Source: Bacteroidales bacterium (lineage in GTDB: Bacteria > Bacteroidota > Bacteroidia > Bacteroidales > F082). Taken from it: a DNA stretch of 52,884 nucleotides. The DNA lies in the NCBI GenBank assembly GCA_016284305.1, contig JAEEON010000008.1, positions 1 through 52,884 on the forward strand. Direction: 5' to 3'. Below are positions 36,248-43,530 of this stretch, piece by piece. Position 1 is the stretch's first letter; each line of letters begins with the position of its first letter. A program made the position numbers and the translations under genes. The notes under the pieces are model-generated. The model saw only the letters and a list, made by a program, of their open reading frames with translations. It made no database searches and was not told the origin of the DNA.

Positions 36248-36883
36248 ATGAAAACATTCAAATCATTATTATTGACCGCAGCCATTGTTTGCTGCAGCAT
36301 CATTAGTGCTTATGCCCAGATCGGCGGACAAAAGCTGGCCTATGTCGATTCGGACTACATCTTGAATAACATCCCTGAATATGGAGACGCCCAGGAGGAA
36401 CTCAACTCCCTCTCCAATCAGTGGCAGAACGAGGTGAAGGTCATCTATGACAAAGTGTCGGAGATGTATAAGAAATACCAGACTGAGATGGTCCTTCTGT
36501 CAGAAGACCAAAAACGTGCCCGCGAACAGGAAATCGTCAACAAAGAACAAGAGGCCAAGAACCTCCAAATGCAATACTTCGGTTCAGAAGGCAAACTCTT
36601 CCAGAAACGTACCGAGCTGATACAGCCTATCCAAGAGAAGATCTATACCGCTCTTACCGAACTCTCCCAGACCAAAGGCTATACCTTCGTCTTCGACCTG
36701 GCCTCAGGCACCTCTATCCTCTATGCCTCCGATAAGGTCGATATCAGCGATGACGTGCTCGATCAACTCAGTAACGTGATGCAGACCGTCCGTAGGGAAG
36801 ACCGCAAACGTTCTGCCGCCGGTGCCACCTCGGGCGGATCCTCTAGCAGCCCAACTCCGAAAATTGGTAAAACGAGAAATTAA
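36248..36883 (+). CDS. Skp/OmpH periplasmic chaperone 1
   Basis: 211 residues. A signal peptide (ending SAYAQI) is followed by GGQKLAYVDSDYILNNIPEY and a long Lys/Gln/Glu-rich helical hairpin (about 50-150), then YTFVFDLASGTSILYASDKVDIS, the usual Skp base. Skp holds unfolded outer-membrane proteins in the periplasm on their way to BamA. A Ser/Gly/Arg-rich C-terminal tail (about 185-211) is longer than in the second copy. It is located between bamA and a second skp. Confidence 0.9.
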   Translation: MKTFKSLLLTAAIVCCSIISAYAQIGGQKLAYVDSDYILNNIPEYGDAQEELNSLSNQWQNEVKVIYDKVSEMYKKYQTEMVLLSEDQKRAREQEIVNKEQEAKNLQMQYFGSEGKLFQKRTELIQPIQEKIYTALTELSQTKGYTFVFDLASGTSILYASDKVDISDDVLDQLSNVMQTVRREDRKRSAAGATSGGSSSSPTPKIGKTRN

Positions 36884-36909
36884 TCATTAATCATTTAATA
36901 ATCCATACA

Positions 36910-37425
36910 ATGAACAAAATCTTCAAAGTATTATTCTTGTTTGTCGTTCTCTTCGCCCTCAACGGCGCGGTGAATGCACAAATTAAAATCGCTCATGTGA
37001 ACACCAATGAGGTGATGAACGCCATGCCTGACAAGACCAAGGCAGAAAAGAAGCTCGAGACCTATTACAACGAACTTCAGGAACAACTCAAGACCATGCT
37101 TACTGAATACCAGAACAAGCTTCAGGACTATCAAGCAAACGCTGAGACCATGTCGAATCTGGTGAAGCAATCGAAGGAGAAAGAACTCGTTGATCTTGAA
37201 AGCCGTATCACTGCCTTCCAGTCCAATGCCGAGTCGGAGTTTGAAAACAAACGCGCTGAGTTGCTGGCACCGCTTCTCGAGAAGATTCAGAACGCCATCA
37301 ATGCCGTCGGTAAAGAGAAGGGTTACACCTATATCCTCGACGTTGCCACTGGCACCACGGTTTATATTGGCACCGATGCTGTCGATGTCACCAAGGACGT
37401 CAAAGGCAAACTTGGCATTAAATAA
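36910..37425 (+). CDS. Skp/OmpH periplasmic chaperone 2
   Basis: 171 residues. A signal peptide (ending VNAQI) precedes KIAHVNTNEVMNAMPDKTKAEKKL, a coiled-coil hairpin, and KGYTYILDVATGTTVYIGTDAVDVTKDVK. It is the shorter, tail-less paralog of the preceding gene, 26 bp downstream. Paired ompH/skp genes behind bamA are usual in Bacteroidota. A strong terminator follows. Confidence 0.9.
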   Translation: MNKIFKVLFLFVVLFALNGAVNAQIKIAHVNTNEVMNAMPDKTKAEKKLETYYNELQEQLKTMLTEYQNKLQDYQANAETMSNLVKQSKEKELVDLESRITAFQSNAESEFENKRAELLAPLLEKIQNAINAVGKEKGYTYILDVATGTTVYIGTDAVDVTKDVKGKLGIK

Positions 37426-37463
37426 CAGTCTGCTTCGTTACTAGGAAAGAAGCAACAAAACAA

Positions 37464-37516
37464 CCCAACCTGAACGATTAAAGGCTTTTGCCAGTTCGGG
37501 TTGGGCTGTTTTTTTT
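37464..37516. terminator. Rho-independent terminator after the bamA-skp unit
   Basis: 12-bp stem (37464-37475 with 37494-37505, one U-G pair), then CTG and an eight-T run (37509-37516). The T-run enters the stop codon of the convergent VOC gene. Confidence 0.8.
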
Positions 37517-38582
37517 ATCGGATGGAATCTCTTTTTACTCGGGCGAAACGTAACAGTTTCAGGATCCCTAAAGGCTTATAGTCATCCTTGTTGGCCAGGT
37601 TCAGATAGATTCCTAGTTTCTTGACAATGGGGATCTTGAACGTCTCCACAAACTCGATGAGCGTCCCGTCAGGGTCTTCCACATAGGTGAAATGCCCATT
37701 GGCATCACCCATGTCAAAATCGACGCCACTATCGCAAACGAAAGGATGTCCCATGGCCTCGGCTTCACGTTGAACACAATCCATGTTTCTGACATCGAAA
37801 CAGAGATGGATGAACCCTGGGTCGCCCCAATAGCGTCCTTCGTACAATTTCTTGCCTGGTGCCTCCACTGCTTGGATCAGCTCCAAATGCGAAGTGCCCA
37901 TGATTCTTGACAATGGGCCCTCAATGGGTTTGGAACGTTTCAAGATGACCCTTCGGAGCGTCTTTTCTCCACCTGGCAGCATCTTCAGGTCCTCAAATTG
38001 TCCCGTCTGGTCGAAAGCTACTTGGTCGTAGCCCAACAGCTGTTGATAGAAAGGCAAGGAACGTTCCATGTCGCTCACTCCAATCACCGCACCGTTGGTG
38101 CCTCCCGTGGTCTTGGGCTCGTCGATAAAAACATAGTCGTCTTGCTCAAGGTCGAAGAGGTTGCCGTAAGGATCCTTCATGAAGAAATGCCTTAAGCCAG
38201 TGGGGGAGGTGAGTACCTCACTGACCACATCTGCACCTTGGTTGATGAACGTGTTATGGGCTTTTCCGACATCGGCGGTCTTGACCTTGGCGATCAGGAT
38301 GCCCAAGTCACCTAATTCGACTTGGCCTTTCAGGTAATTGAGTTCTCGACCTTTTGGCTGCCAGATCTCGAAGCCGCCTCCACCACGGATGTTGAGCGCG
38401 ATGCCCGACCTGCGGGGTTGAGGCTTGCCACCCGTGTAAGGCAACATGCGCTCGGCAACGCCTTCGTCATCTACGATTTTGATTTCAAAGCCGAAGTTGT
38501 CGTAATACCATTTCCAGGCTTCCACGAAGTCGTTGACTCCGATGCCCACCTGCTGTATGCCACAAATTACTTTCTCTTTCAT
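37515..38582 (-). CDS. VOC-superfamily protein with two glyoxalase-like domains
   Basis: 355 residues. Two glyoxalase/VOC modules are visible: IQQVGIGVNDFVEAWKWYYDNFGF...DPYGNLFDLEQDD (about 8-150) and AVIGVSDMERSLPFYQQLLGYDQ...DPDGTLIEFVE (about 165-315). Metal ligands are plausible in both (E146-type and E313-type glutamates in FDLEQD and IEFVE, plus HLELIQ and HLCFD histidines). The fold resembles 4-hydroxyphenylpyruvate dioxygenase-type proteins but the reaction is unknown. Its ATG overlaps the SDR stop by one base (TAATG), so the pair is coupled. Confidence 0.75.
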   Translation of the reverse strand: MKEKVICGIQQVGIGVNDFVEAWKWYYDNFGFEIKIVDDEGVAERMLPYTGGKPQPRRSGIALNIRGGGGFEIWQPKGRELNYLKGQVELGDLGILIAKVKTADVGKAHNTFINQGADVVSEVLTSPTGLRHFFMKDPYGNLFDLEQDDYVFIDEPKTTGGTNGAVIGVSDMERSLPFYQQLLGYDQVAFDQTGQFEDLKMLPGGEKTLRRVILKRSKPIEGPLSRIMGTSHLELIQAVEAPGKKLYEGRYWGDPGFIHLCFDVRNMDCVQREAEAMGHPFVCDSGVDFDMGDANGHFTYVEDPDGTLIEFVETFKIPIVKKLGIYLNLANKDDYKPLGILKLLRFARVKRDSIR

Positions 38583-39373
38583 TAGGTTGCGGATATTTTT
38601 CTGGATAGTCTATAATATAAAGGTAAACAATACTTGTGGATGTGTGCCATCAGCAGTTCGCTGCGGCCGATGAGCTTGCGATGCTTTTGCCTTTTGATGG
38701 CTCGCACGGCAATCGCTCCGCATTTATCGACGTCGAGACCGTTGGCTTGTCCCTGGTCCATCTTGGCATGGGCCGTGCCGTCACCCATCAAGGCGCTCTT
38801 GCTGATCTGTGTGTTGATTCGTCCCGGAATCAGGAAGGTGACGTTGATGTTGGGGTACTCGAGCTCCAGCGATTCATAGAAGCCGAACAAAGCGTGCTTG
38901 GCGGCGCAATAGGCACTCCTTAACGGGAAGCCAAACAATCCCGACAGTGATGTGGTCACCGAGAACTGGACATGGTCGGCGGACTTGATCATGTCGCCGA
39001 ACTTCTTCACTAGATACACGCCACCCAGGAAGTCGATTTTCAAGATCTTCTCATCGACGCTGAAGTCAGTGTCCAAGGCCTTCTCGCGTTGCGAAATGCC
39101 CGCGTTCAGCACAAACAAGTCGATGCCGATGCCGAGTCCCATCACATAATCGTGGAACTGGTCGATGGAACGGTAGTCGTCGAGTTGGGTCTCCGTCGCC
39201 CAAGCTTTCACCCCCAAGGCCTCGCATTCGGTTTTGACATTGTTGAGGTCGTCGATGCCTAATCCTGTGAGGATCAGGTTGCACCCTTCTTTGGCTAAGT
39301 GGATGGCGATGGATCGTCCAATGCCGGTGCCGCCTCCTGTGATGATGGCATTCTTGCCTTTCAAATCCAACAT
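38582..39373 (-). CDS. Short-chain dehydrogenase (possible 3-ketosphinganine-type reductase)
   Basis: 263 residues from MLDLKGKNAIITGGG; an ATG six codons earlier is less likely. A classical SDR: TGGGTGIGR cofactor loop, NAGI, and the S142-Y155-K159 triad (TSLSG, SAYCAAKHAL). The middle and C-terminal parts (ALFGFYESLELEYPNINVTFLIPGRINTQ, then a hydrophobic tail) look like the DHRS7/3-ketodihydrosphingosine reductase group. It lies divergently next to an alpha-oxoamine synthase, whose 3-keto product would need such a reductase. That coupling is an inference from context. Confidence 0.8.
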   Translation of the reverse strand: MLDLKGKNAIITGGGTGIGRSIAIHLAKEGCNLILTGLGIDDLNNVKTECEALGVKAWATETQLDDYRSIDQFHDYVMGLGIGIDLFVLNAGISQREKALDTDFSVDEKILKIDFLGGVYLVKKFGDMIKSADHVQFSVTTSLSGLFGFPLRSAYCAAKHALFGFYESLELEYPNINVTFLIPGRINTQISKSALMGDGTAHAKMDQGQANGLDVDKCGAIAVRAIKRQKHRKLIGRSELLMAHIHKYCLPLYYRLSRKISAT

Positions 39374-39388
39374 GGCTTCTTTTTTTTG

Positions 39389-39396
39389 CAAAAGTA
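39389..39396 (-). promoter_or_regulatory. -7 element for the SDR-VOC pair
   Basis: Minus strand TACTTTTG, exact TAnnTTTG, 15 bp before the SDR ATG. Confidence 0.45.
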
Positions 39397-39409
39397 ATAA
39401 AAGTAAAGG

Positions 39410-39439
39410 TTTGGATAATCAATATATTTACTAATTTTG
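39410..39439 (+). promoter_or_regulatory. Near-perfect Bacteroidota promoter for the alpha-oxoamine synthase
   Basis: TTTG (39410-39413), 18 bp, TAATTTTG (39432-39439). This is the best complete -33/-7 pair in the window. The 5' leader to ATG 39504 is about 60 nt and includes units of the TTTTCA/ACTTTT spacer repeat. Confidence 0.65.
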
Positions 39440-39503
39440 TACGCATCAAACATGACTAAACAAGAGTTTTCATTTTTCACTTTTAACTTTTCAACTTAAA
39501 AAG

Positions 39504-40763
39504 ATGGATATTTTTGAAAGAATAGCAAAAGATTCGGGAGGTCCGATTGGGCAGTACCGTGAACGTGCTGATGGTTATTTTGCTTTCCCGCGTCTGGAAG
39601 GAGAGTTGGGCCCTCGCATGACCTTTGACGGCAGGGAAGTGCTCTGCTGGAGTTTGAATAACTATCTTGGCTTGGCCAACCATCCTGAGATTCGCCGAGT
39701 GGATGCTGAGGCTGCCGCCCGCTGGGGCCTCGCTGCACCGATGGGAGCCCGTATGATGACAGGCCACACCCGTATGCACGAACATTTTGAGAAAGAGCTC
39801 GCCGACTTCGAGAAGAAAGAGGCCGCTTACCTTTTCAACTTCGGTTACCAAGGCATCGTCTCCACCATCGATACCTTGACCAGCCCTCATGATGTCATCG
39901 TTTATGACAACGAGGCTCATGCCTGCTTGCTCGACGGTATCCGCCTGCATATTGGCAACAAGTATAAATATCGCCATAACGACATGGCCGACCTGGAGAA
40001 GAAGCTGATGGTCGCCACTGAGGTGGTGGCCAAGACGGGTGGCGGCATCCTCGTCATCACCGAAGGCGTGTATGGCATGACTGGCGCCTTGGGTGACTTG
40101 GCAGGCATTGTCGAACTCAAGAAGAAATACAGCTTCCGTATCCTCATCGACGACGCCCACGGTTTTGGCGTCATGGGACCCACGGGTCGTGGTACCTCCG
40201 AACATTTCGGAGTGATGGACGAAGTCGATATCTATATCGGTGCTTATGCCAAGGCCATGGCCATCATCGGAGGCTTTGTGGCTGGTCCGAAGTACGTCAT
40301 CGAATACCTGCGTTACAACATGCGTTCGCAGATGTATGCCAAGTCGCTGCCCCTGGCTATCGTCGAAGGCTGCGAAAAACGTCTCGAGATCATCCGTAGC
40401 GAAGAAGGCGACCGTCTGCGTGCCCAGCTGTGGAAGGTGACCCGCGCCTTGCAAAAAGGCTTCCGTGACCTGGGCTTCGACATCGGTCCCGCAGAGGCAT
40501 GCGTTACCCCAGTGCACGTCAAGGGCGACGTGGTTCAAGCCACTAACATCGCCATGGATCTGCGCGAAAACTACCGCATCTTCTGCTCGGTCATCACCTA
40601 CCCCGTGATCCCCAAGGGCATGATTATCTTCCGTATCATCCCTACCGCGGCTCACAGCATGGACGACGTGGAATATACCCTCAATGCCTTCAAGGAAGTC
40701 AAAGAGAAACTTGACCGCGGCGTCTATGACGGCGATGTCATTCCTAACATGGCAATCCGATAA
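39504..40763 (+). CDS. Alpha-oxoamine synthase (serine palmitoyltransferase/BioF/Kbl family)
   Basis: 419 residues, PLP fold type I. The enzymes in this family condense an amino acid with an acyl-CoA/ACP. Motifs: YLGLANHPE, GARMMTGHTRMHE, the cofactor-stacking histidine in DNEAHACLLDG (H139), TEGVYGMTG, the PLP aspartate in ILIDDAHGFGVMG, and the Schiff-base lysine in IGAYAKAMA (K250). It differs from Kbl and BioF at the N-terminus (DIFERIAKDSGGPIGQYRERADGYFAFP) and is a conserved Bacteroidota form. Serine palmitoyltransferase or a related long-chain-base or sulfonolipid enzyme are plausible. The divergent SDR supports a lipid role. The substrate is not proved. Confidence 0.8.
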   Translation: MDIFERIAKDSGGPIGQYRERADGYFAFPRLEGELGPRMTFDGREVLCWSLNNYLGLANHPEIRRVDAEAAARWGLAAPMGARMMTGHTRMHEHFEKELADFEKKEAAYLFNFGYQGIVSTIDTLTSPHDVIVYDNEAHACLLDGIRLHIGNKYKYRHNDMADLEKKLMVATEVVAKTGGGILVITEGVYGMTGALGDLAGIVELKKKYSFRILIDDAHGFGVMGPTGRGTSEHFGVMDEVDIYIGAYAKAMAIIGGFVAGPKYVIEYLRYNMRSQMYAKSLPLAIVEGCEKRLEIIRSEEGDRLRAQLWKVTRALQKGFRDLGFDIGPAEACVTPVHVKGDVVQATNIAMDLRENYRIFCSVITYPVIPKGMIIFRIIPTAAHSMDDVEYTLNAFKEVKEKLDRGVYDGDVIPNMAIR

Positions 40764-40793
40764 AAAAAAGCTCGTTTTTTCATTACACGAGAA

Positions 40794-40858
40794 ATAATAA
40801 AATCACTATTTTTGCATTATCCTAATAGTGGGATAATCTAAAATAGTGATTTTATTAT
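40794..40858. promoter_or_regulatory. MarR operator: nested palindrome over the -7 element
   Basis: Positions 40794-40812 and 40840-40858 are 19-bp perfect reverse complements. Inside them ATTATCC (40816-40822) pairs with GGATAAT (40831-40837). The heptamer AATAGTG occurs three times (once inverted, at 40804-40810; direct at 40824-40830 and 40842-40848). The -7 element TATTTTTG (40807-40814) overlaps the left arm and the right arm reaches the first ATG (40857). Binding here would block transcription of marR, hence autorepression is inferred. Confidence 0.7.
40807..40814 (+). promoter_or_regulatory. -7 element of the marR promoter
   Basis: TATTTTTG, exact TAnnTTTG, embedded in the operator palindrome. 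About 40 bp to the start codon. Confidence 0.55.
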
Positions 40859-41291
40859 GATGCTTATCAAACAAGTTGGCGTCTTAGTCAACATTTTCAA
40901 CTGCAAGTTGAAAAAATACATGGCCTCCATTTTCAAATCTGAAGGCATCAACCTTACCGCTGAACAGTTTCTTGTCATGGATACCCTCTGGAATCAAGGC
41001 GAAATGACCCAACAAACCATTGCTCTCATCATCCAAAAAGACAAAAACTCCGTCACCCAGTTCATCGATAACTTGGAGAAAAAAGGCCTCGTTCAGCGTG
41101 TGGTTGACAGCTCCGACCGTCGAGTCAACAAGATCCGTCTTTCCCCAACAGGTCTTGAAATGAAGGACAACACCAAAAATGTCGCCATCACGGCCATCAA
41201 CGGGATTCTGGAAGGCATCTCGGAAGAAGAACTCCAGACTTTTGTGAACGTGTTGAACCGTGCCTGCAATAATATTGAGCGACTAAACTAA
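40857..41291 (+). CDS. MarR-family transcriptional regulator
   Basis: 144 residues; ATG 40857 and 40860 are both possible. The central winged helix-turn-helix reads LTAEQFLVMDTLWNQGEMTQQTIALIIQKDKNSVTQFIDNLEKKGLVQR, with the wing in DSSDRRVNKIRLSPTG. Flanking helices form the dimer domain. The family senses small ligands or oxidants and represses nearby genes. The nested operator at its own promoter shows probable autoregulation; the lipoprotein 38 bp downstream is a likely second target, and the alpha-oxoamine synthase upstream is transcribed in the same direction but lies before the operator. Confidence 0.9.
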   Translation: MMLIKQVGVLVNIFNCKLKKYMASIFKSEGINLTAEQFLVMDTLWNQGEMTQQTIALIIQKDKNSVTQFIDNLEKKGLVQRVVDSSDRRVNKIRLSPTGLEMKDNTKNVAITAINGILEGISEEELQTFVNVLNRACNNIERLN

Positions 41292-41329
41292 ATTATTTGT
41301 ACCTTTACACGTTTTTAGCTATACCAATT

Positions 41330-42046
41330 ATGAGAATAACGAAAAGATTGTTTTTTGTGACCGCATTGCTGCTCTCTCTGCTCGTGTCGTGTAACAGCCA
41401 TGAGGGAGAAGGTGGCACGGGCACTGTGCGTGGCTATGTCAAATTGGTGCAACACCCCGACGATGACTTTCAACTAACGGTCGATACCATCGACGCGGCC
41501 AAGACCGATGTATTCATTGTCTATGGTGACGATGATTTCTATGGCGACGACACCGAGACCAATCCCGATGGGCTGTACCAATTCGAGTACCTTACCCCTG
41601 GCGACTATACCGTGTTCGCCTATTCCACCTTGGCCTCTGGCGAGAAGGTGGCTGTCTCCGAGACGGTGAGCCTTACCCATGGCAGTGTGGCTCAGGTGCC
41701 CACGCTCTATATTCACGATGGAAAGGCCTACGGAACCTCTATCATCAAAGGCAAGGTGTGGGGCGTGTACTTCCATAATGAAGGCTATCATGGCGAAGGT
41801 TGGGCCTATGAACACCGCGTTTATCTTCGCAAATTAGGCGACACCTATCATCAAGACGACGTTCGCGTCGGCCTCGATGGCGTGTTCGCTTTCCAAAAAG
41901 TGCTTCCTGGTACCTACGAGGTCATCACCTTCTCCGAGGATGCCATGGAAGTGCCTTCCCCAATCATCGACACCGTCACCGTAGGTGCCGACCAGATTCT
42001 TGAAATGACTCCTGACACCACATTTGTGGTTCGAATTCAAGTTTGA
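41330..42046 (+). CDS. Lipoprotein with carboxypeptidase-regulatory-like repeats
   Basis: 238 residues from MRITKRLFFVTAL. SPII signal with lipobox LVSC (C21). The mature part has two beta-sandwich modules of the carboxypeptidase-regulatory-like/SdrD-B kind, recognisable from GLYQFEYLTPGDYTVFAYS and GVFAFQKVLPGTYEVITFS. No catalytic residues are seen; it is probably a surface-exposed or periplasmic structural lipoprotein. A weak TACCTTTA element lies at 41299-41306. It is 38 bp downstream of marR, so read-through and MarR control are likely. Confidence 0.7.
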   Translation: MRITKRLFFVTALLLSLLVSCNSHEGEGGTGTVRGYVKLVQHPDDDFQLTVDTIDAAKTDVFIVYGDDDFYGDDTETNPDGLYQFEYLTPGDYTVFAYSTLASGEKVAVSETVSLTHGSVAQVPTLYIHDGKAYGTSIIKGKVWGVYFHNEGYHGEGWAYEHRVYLRKLGDTYHQDDVRVGLDGVFAFQKVLPGTYEVITFSEDAMEVPSPIIDTVTVGADQILEMTPDTTFVVRIQV

Positions 42047-42048
42047 GG

Positions 42049-42110
42049 GAAGGGGGGAATTGAGAATTGAAAGGTGAAAGATGAAAGATGAAAGGTGAGA
42101 ATTCATACTG
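42049..42110. repeat. GAAAGGTGAAAGATGA-type spacer repeat
   Basis: Directly after the lipoprotein stop: AATTGAGAATTGAAAGG followed by several GTGAAAGATGAAA units. Same family as the inverted copy at 16267-16323. Confidence 0.55.
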
Positions 42111-42118
42111 ACCAGTCA

Positions 42119-42135
42119 GCACCTCGAAGAGGTGC
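42119..42135. repeat. Small palindrome GCACCTC-GAA-GAGGTGC
   Basis: Seven-base-pair stem with a GAA loop immediately before the 36-nt tandem repeats. Part of a mosaic, REP-like spacer. Confidence 0.45.
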
Positions 42136-42146
42136 CCTCTCAATAA

Positions 42147-42258
42147 CCCCAGGTGAGCGAGCATAGCGAGCGTAACCTGGGGAGAAAGGTGAGCGAGCGC
42201 AGTGAGCGTAACCTGGGGAGAAAGGTGAGCGAGCATAGCGAGCGTAACCTGGGGAGAA
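42147..42258. repeat. Three tandem 36-nt palindromic repeats
   Basis: Units at 42151-42186, 42187-42222 and 42223-42258. Units 1 and 3 are identical; unit 2 differs at three positions. Each contains GAGCGAGC and GAGCG around a short core, flanked by AGGT and ACCT, so a unit can form a hairpin; with the CCCC before unit 1 and the GGGG ending each unit the stem becomes CCCCAGGT/ACCTGGGG. There are no spacers between units. It occupies most of the 284-bp gap between 42046 and 42331. Confidence 0.75.
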
Positions 42259-42292
42259 AGGTGAGAGGTGAATGGTAATAGTCAACGATACT

Positions 42293-42334
42293 AATTGAAA
42301 TAATAATAGATGAAATTGAAATAATAATAGATGA
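42293..42334 (+). repeat. 21-bp tandem duplication at a translation start
   Basis: 42293-42313 and 42314-42334 are the same 21-mer. Each ends in GATGA; the second supplies the ATG of the next gene (42331), and the first gives an out-of-use start followed by three codons and TAA. Confidence 0.7.
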
Positions 42335-42759
42335 AAAGAATTTTGTTTTTGATTTTTATGGGCGTGCTTGCTCAGTCTGCATGGGCCCAATCTGTTTCAG
42401 AAAGTACCATCGCCAAACGTGAAGCTCGTCAAGGCATGGTTGTCAAAGAATGGAACACCCCTGTGGGAGCCAAACAAGCCTTCCTCGACCATGTGACTAC
42501 CTACGACTCGCTTGGCCGTAAGATCGAGGAAATCGAATATGCCAGTTATGGCCAGAAGTCTCGCGTGGTGAGCGAATACCCTGCGAACAGCGACGTCACC
42601 GCCAAAGTGACCCGCGAAATAGAATACAATGATCGTGACAAAGTGATTCGCATCCGTAAGTTCGAGTATTATTCTGATGGCACCAAGAAACGCCAACTCA
42701 ACTACTACCCGAACGGCAAACTGGAGTCGGTCAAGGAATACGAATACATCGCCAAGTGA
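42331..42759 (+). CDS. Small secreted protein of unknown function
   Basis: 142 residues with a signal peptide (MKRILFLIFMGVLAQSAWAQ). The mature part is polar with strand repeats (IEEIEYASYGQKSRVV, REIEYNDRDKVIRIRKFEYYSDGTKKRQLNYYPNGKL), a MORN/YwqK-like alternation of Tyr and Gly/Asn turns; I do not assign a family. The stop overlaps the GTG of the VTC gene by 4 bp, so it heads the polyphosphate-related run. Confidence 0.6.
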   Translation: MKRILFLIFMGVLAQSAWAQSVSESTIAKREARQGMVVKEWNTPVGAKQAFLDHVTTYDSLGRKIEEIEYASYGQKSRVVSEYPANSDVTAKVTREIEYNDRDKVIRIRKFEYYSDGTKKRQLNYYPNGKLESVKEYEYIAK

Positions 42760-43520
42760 ACCGCGAGATCCTCGACATAGTATATCAAATGCGTCCCATC
42801 TCCCTCCAGGAGATGAAGACAGTGCGCCTCATGAACCGGATTGACACCAAATATCTGGTTACCTCCGGTCAACTGTTGGCCATTCTCCAAGGTGTGCATG
42901 AACGCTACTATGCCCAGGAAGTTGAAGGGAATCGTTTATCTCCATATAGAACAGTGTATTACGACACTCCCGAACTTACCATGTTCACCATTCATCATGA
43001 TCGTCATCTGGTGCGCGACAAGGTGAGGGTGCGTACTTATGTGGACTCGAACTTGTCTTTTTGCGAAGTCAAACACAAGACCAACAAAGGGAGGACCAAG
43101 AAAAGTCGTATTCAGGTGGAGCCTCAACCCAACATTACTGAGTTGCCCGAAGTAGCCAGCTTCCTGGCAGAACATCAGCCCTATCCCGTCAAAAGCCTCC
43201 AACCAACCTTGGAGACCGCCTTCGACCGTATTACCTTGGTGAACTTTGAGAAGACAGAACGCCTCACTATCGACTGTAACCTCCAGTTCAACAACCTGGT
43301 GGCCGGAACAAAAGCCTCCATGGACAATCTCGTGGTCATGGAACTCAAACAGGATGGACGCGCACGCTCCTTGCTTAAAGAAGTGTTGCTCGAACTCCGT
43401 ATCAAACCCTTCAAAATCAGTAAATACTGCATCGGCATCTGTATGACCCGTCCCGAGGTTAGGCAGAATCGTTTTAAAGTCAAATTACGTCGTATCAATA
43501 AACTAAAGTCAATCTCTTAA
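42756..43520 (+). CDS. VTC-domain protein (polyphosphate polymerase-like)
   Basis: 254 residues with a GTG start that overlaps the previous stop (GTGA). The VTC domain forms a tunnel lined with basic residues that binds triphosphates; in yeast it makes polyphosphate. Seen here are RIDTKYLV, YRTVYYDTPEL, RDKVRVRTYVD, FCEVKHKT, GRTKKSRI, and the metal-binding LVVMELKQDG. All these carry the expected Lys/Arg/Glu residues, so activity is plausible. In bacteria it is often next to DUF4956, as here (10 bp). It makes or binds polyphosphate by family inference only. Confidence 0.82.
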   Translation: MNREILDIVYQMRPISLQEMKTVRLMNRIDTKYLVTSGQLLAILQGVHERYYAQEVEGNRLSPYRTVYYDTPELTMFTIHHDRHLVRDKVRVRTYVDSNLSFCEVKHKTNKGRTKKSRIQVEPQPNITELPEVASFLAEHQPYPVKSLQPTLETAFDRITLVNFEKTERLTIDCNLQFNNLVAGTKASMDNLVVMELKQDGRARSLLKEVLLELRIKPFKISKYCIGICMTRPEVRQNRFKVKLRRINKLKSIS

Positions 43521-43530
43521 TATCTAAGTT

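Noticed and set aside
40762..40792. Terminator after the alpha-oxoamine synthase
   Set aside because: An A-run, CTCG, a T-run and CACGAG are present but pairing is only 4-5 bp with poor geometry.
42147..42258. CRISPR array from repeats of 36 nt
   Set aside because: The three units abut with no spacers and no cas genes are present; it is a tandem repeat array.
42103..42390. Minus-strand frame with PFSPGYARYARS-type peptide repeats
   Set aside because: It is merely the translation of the 36-nt tandem repeats in one frame; repeats are palindromic non-coding DNA and the frame has no start signal.
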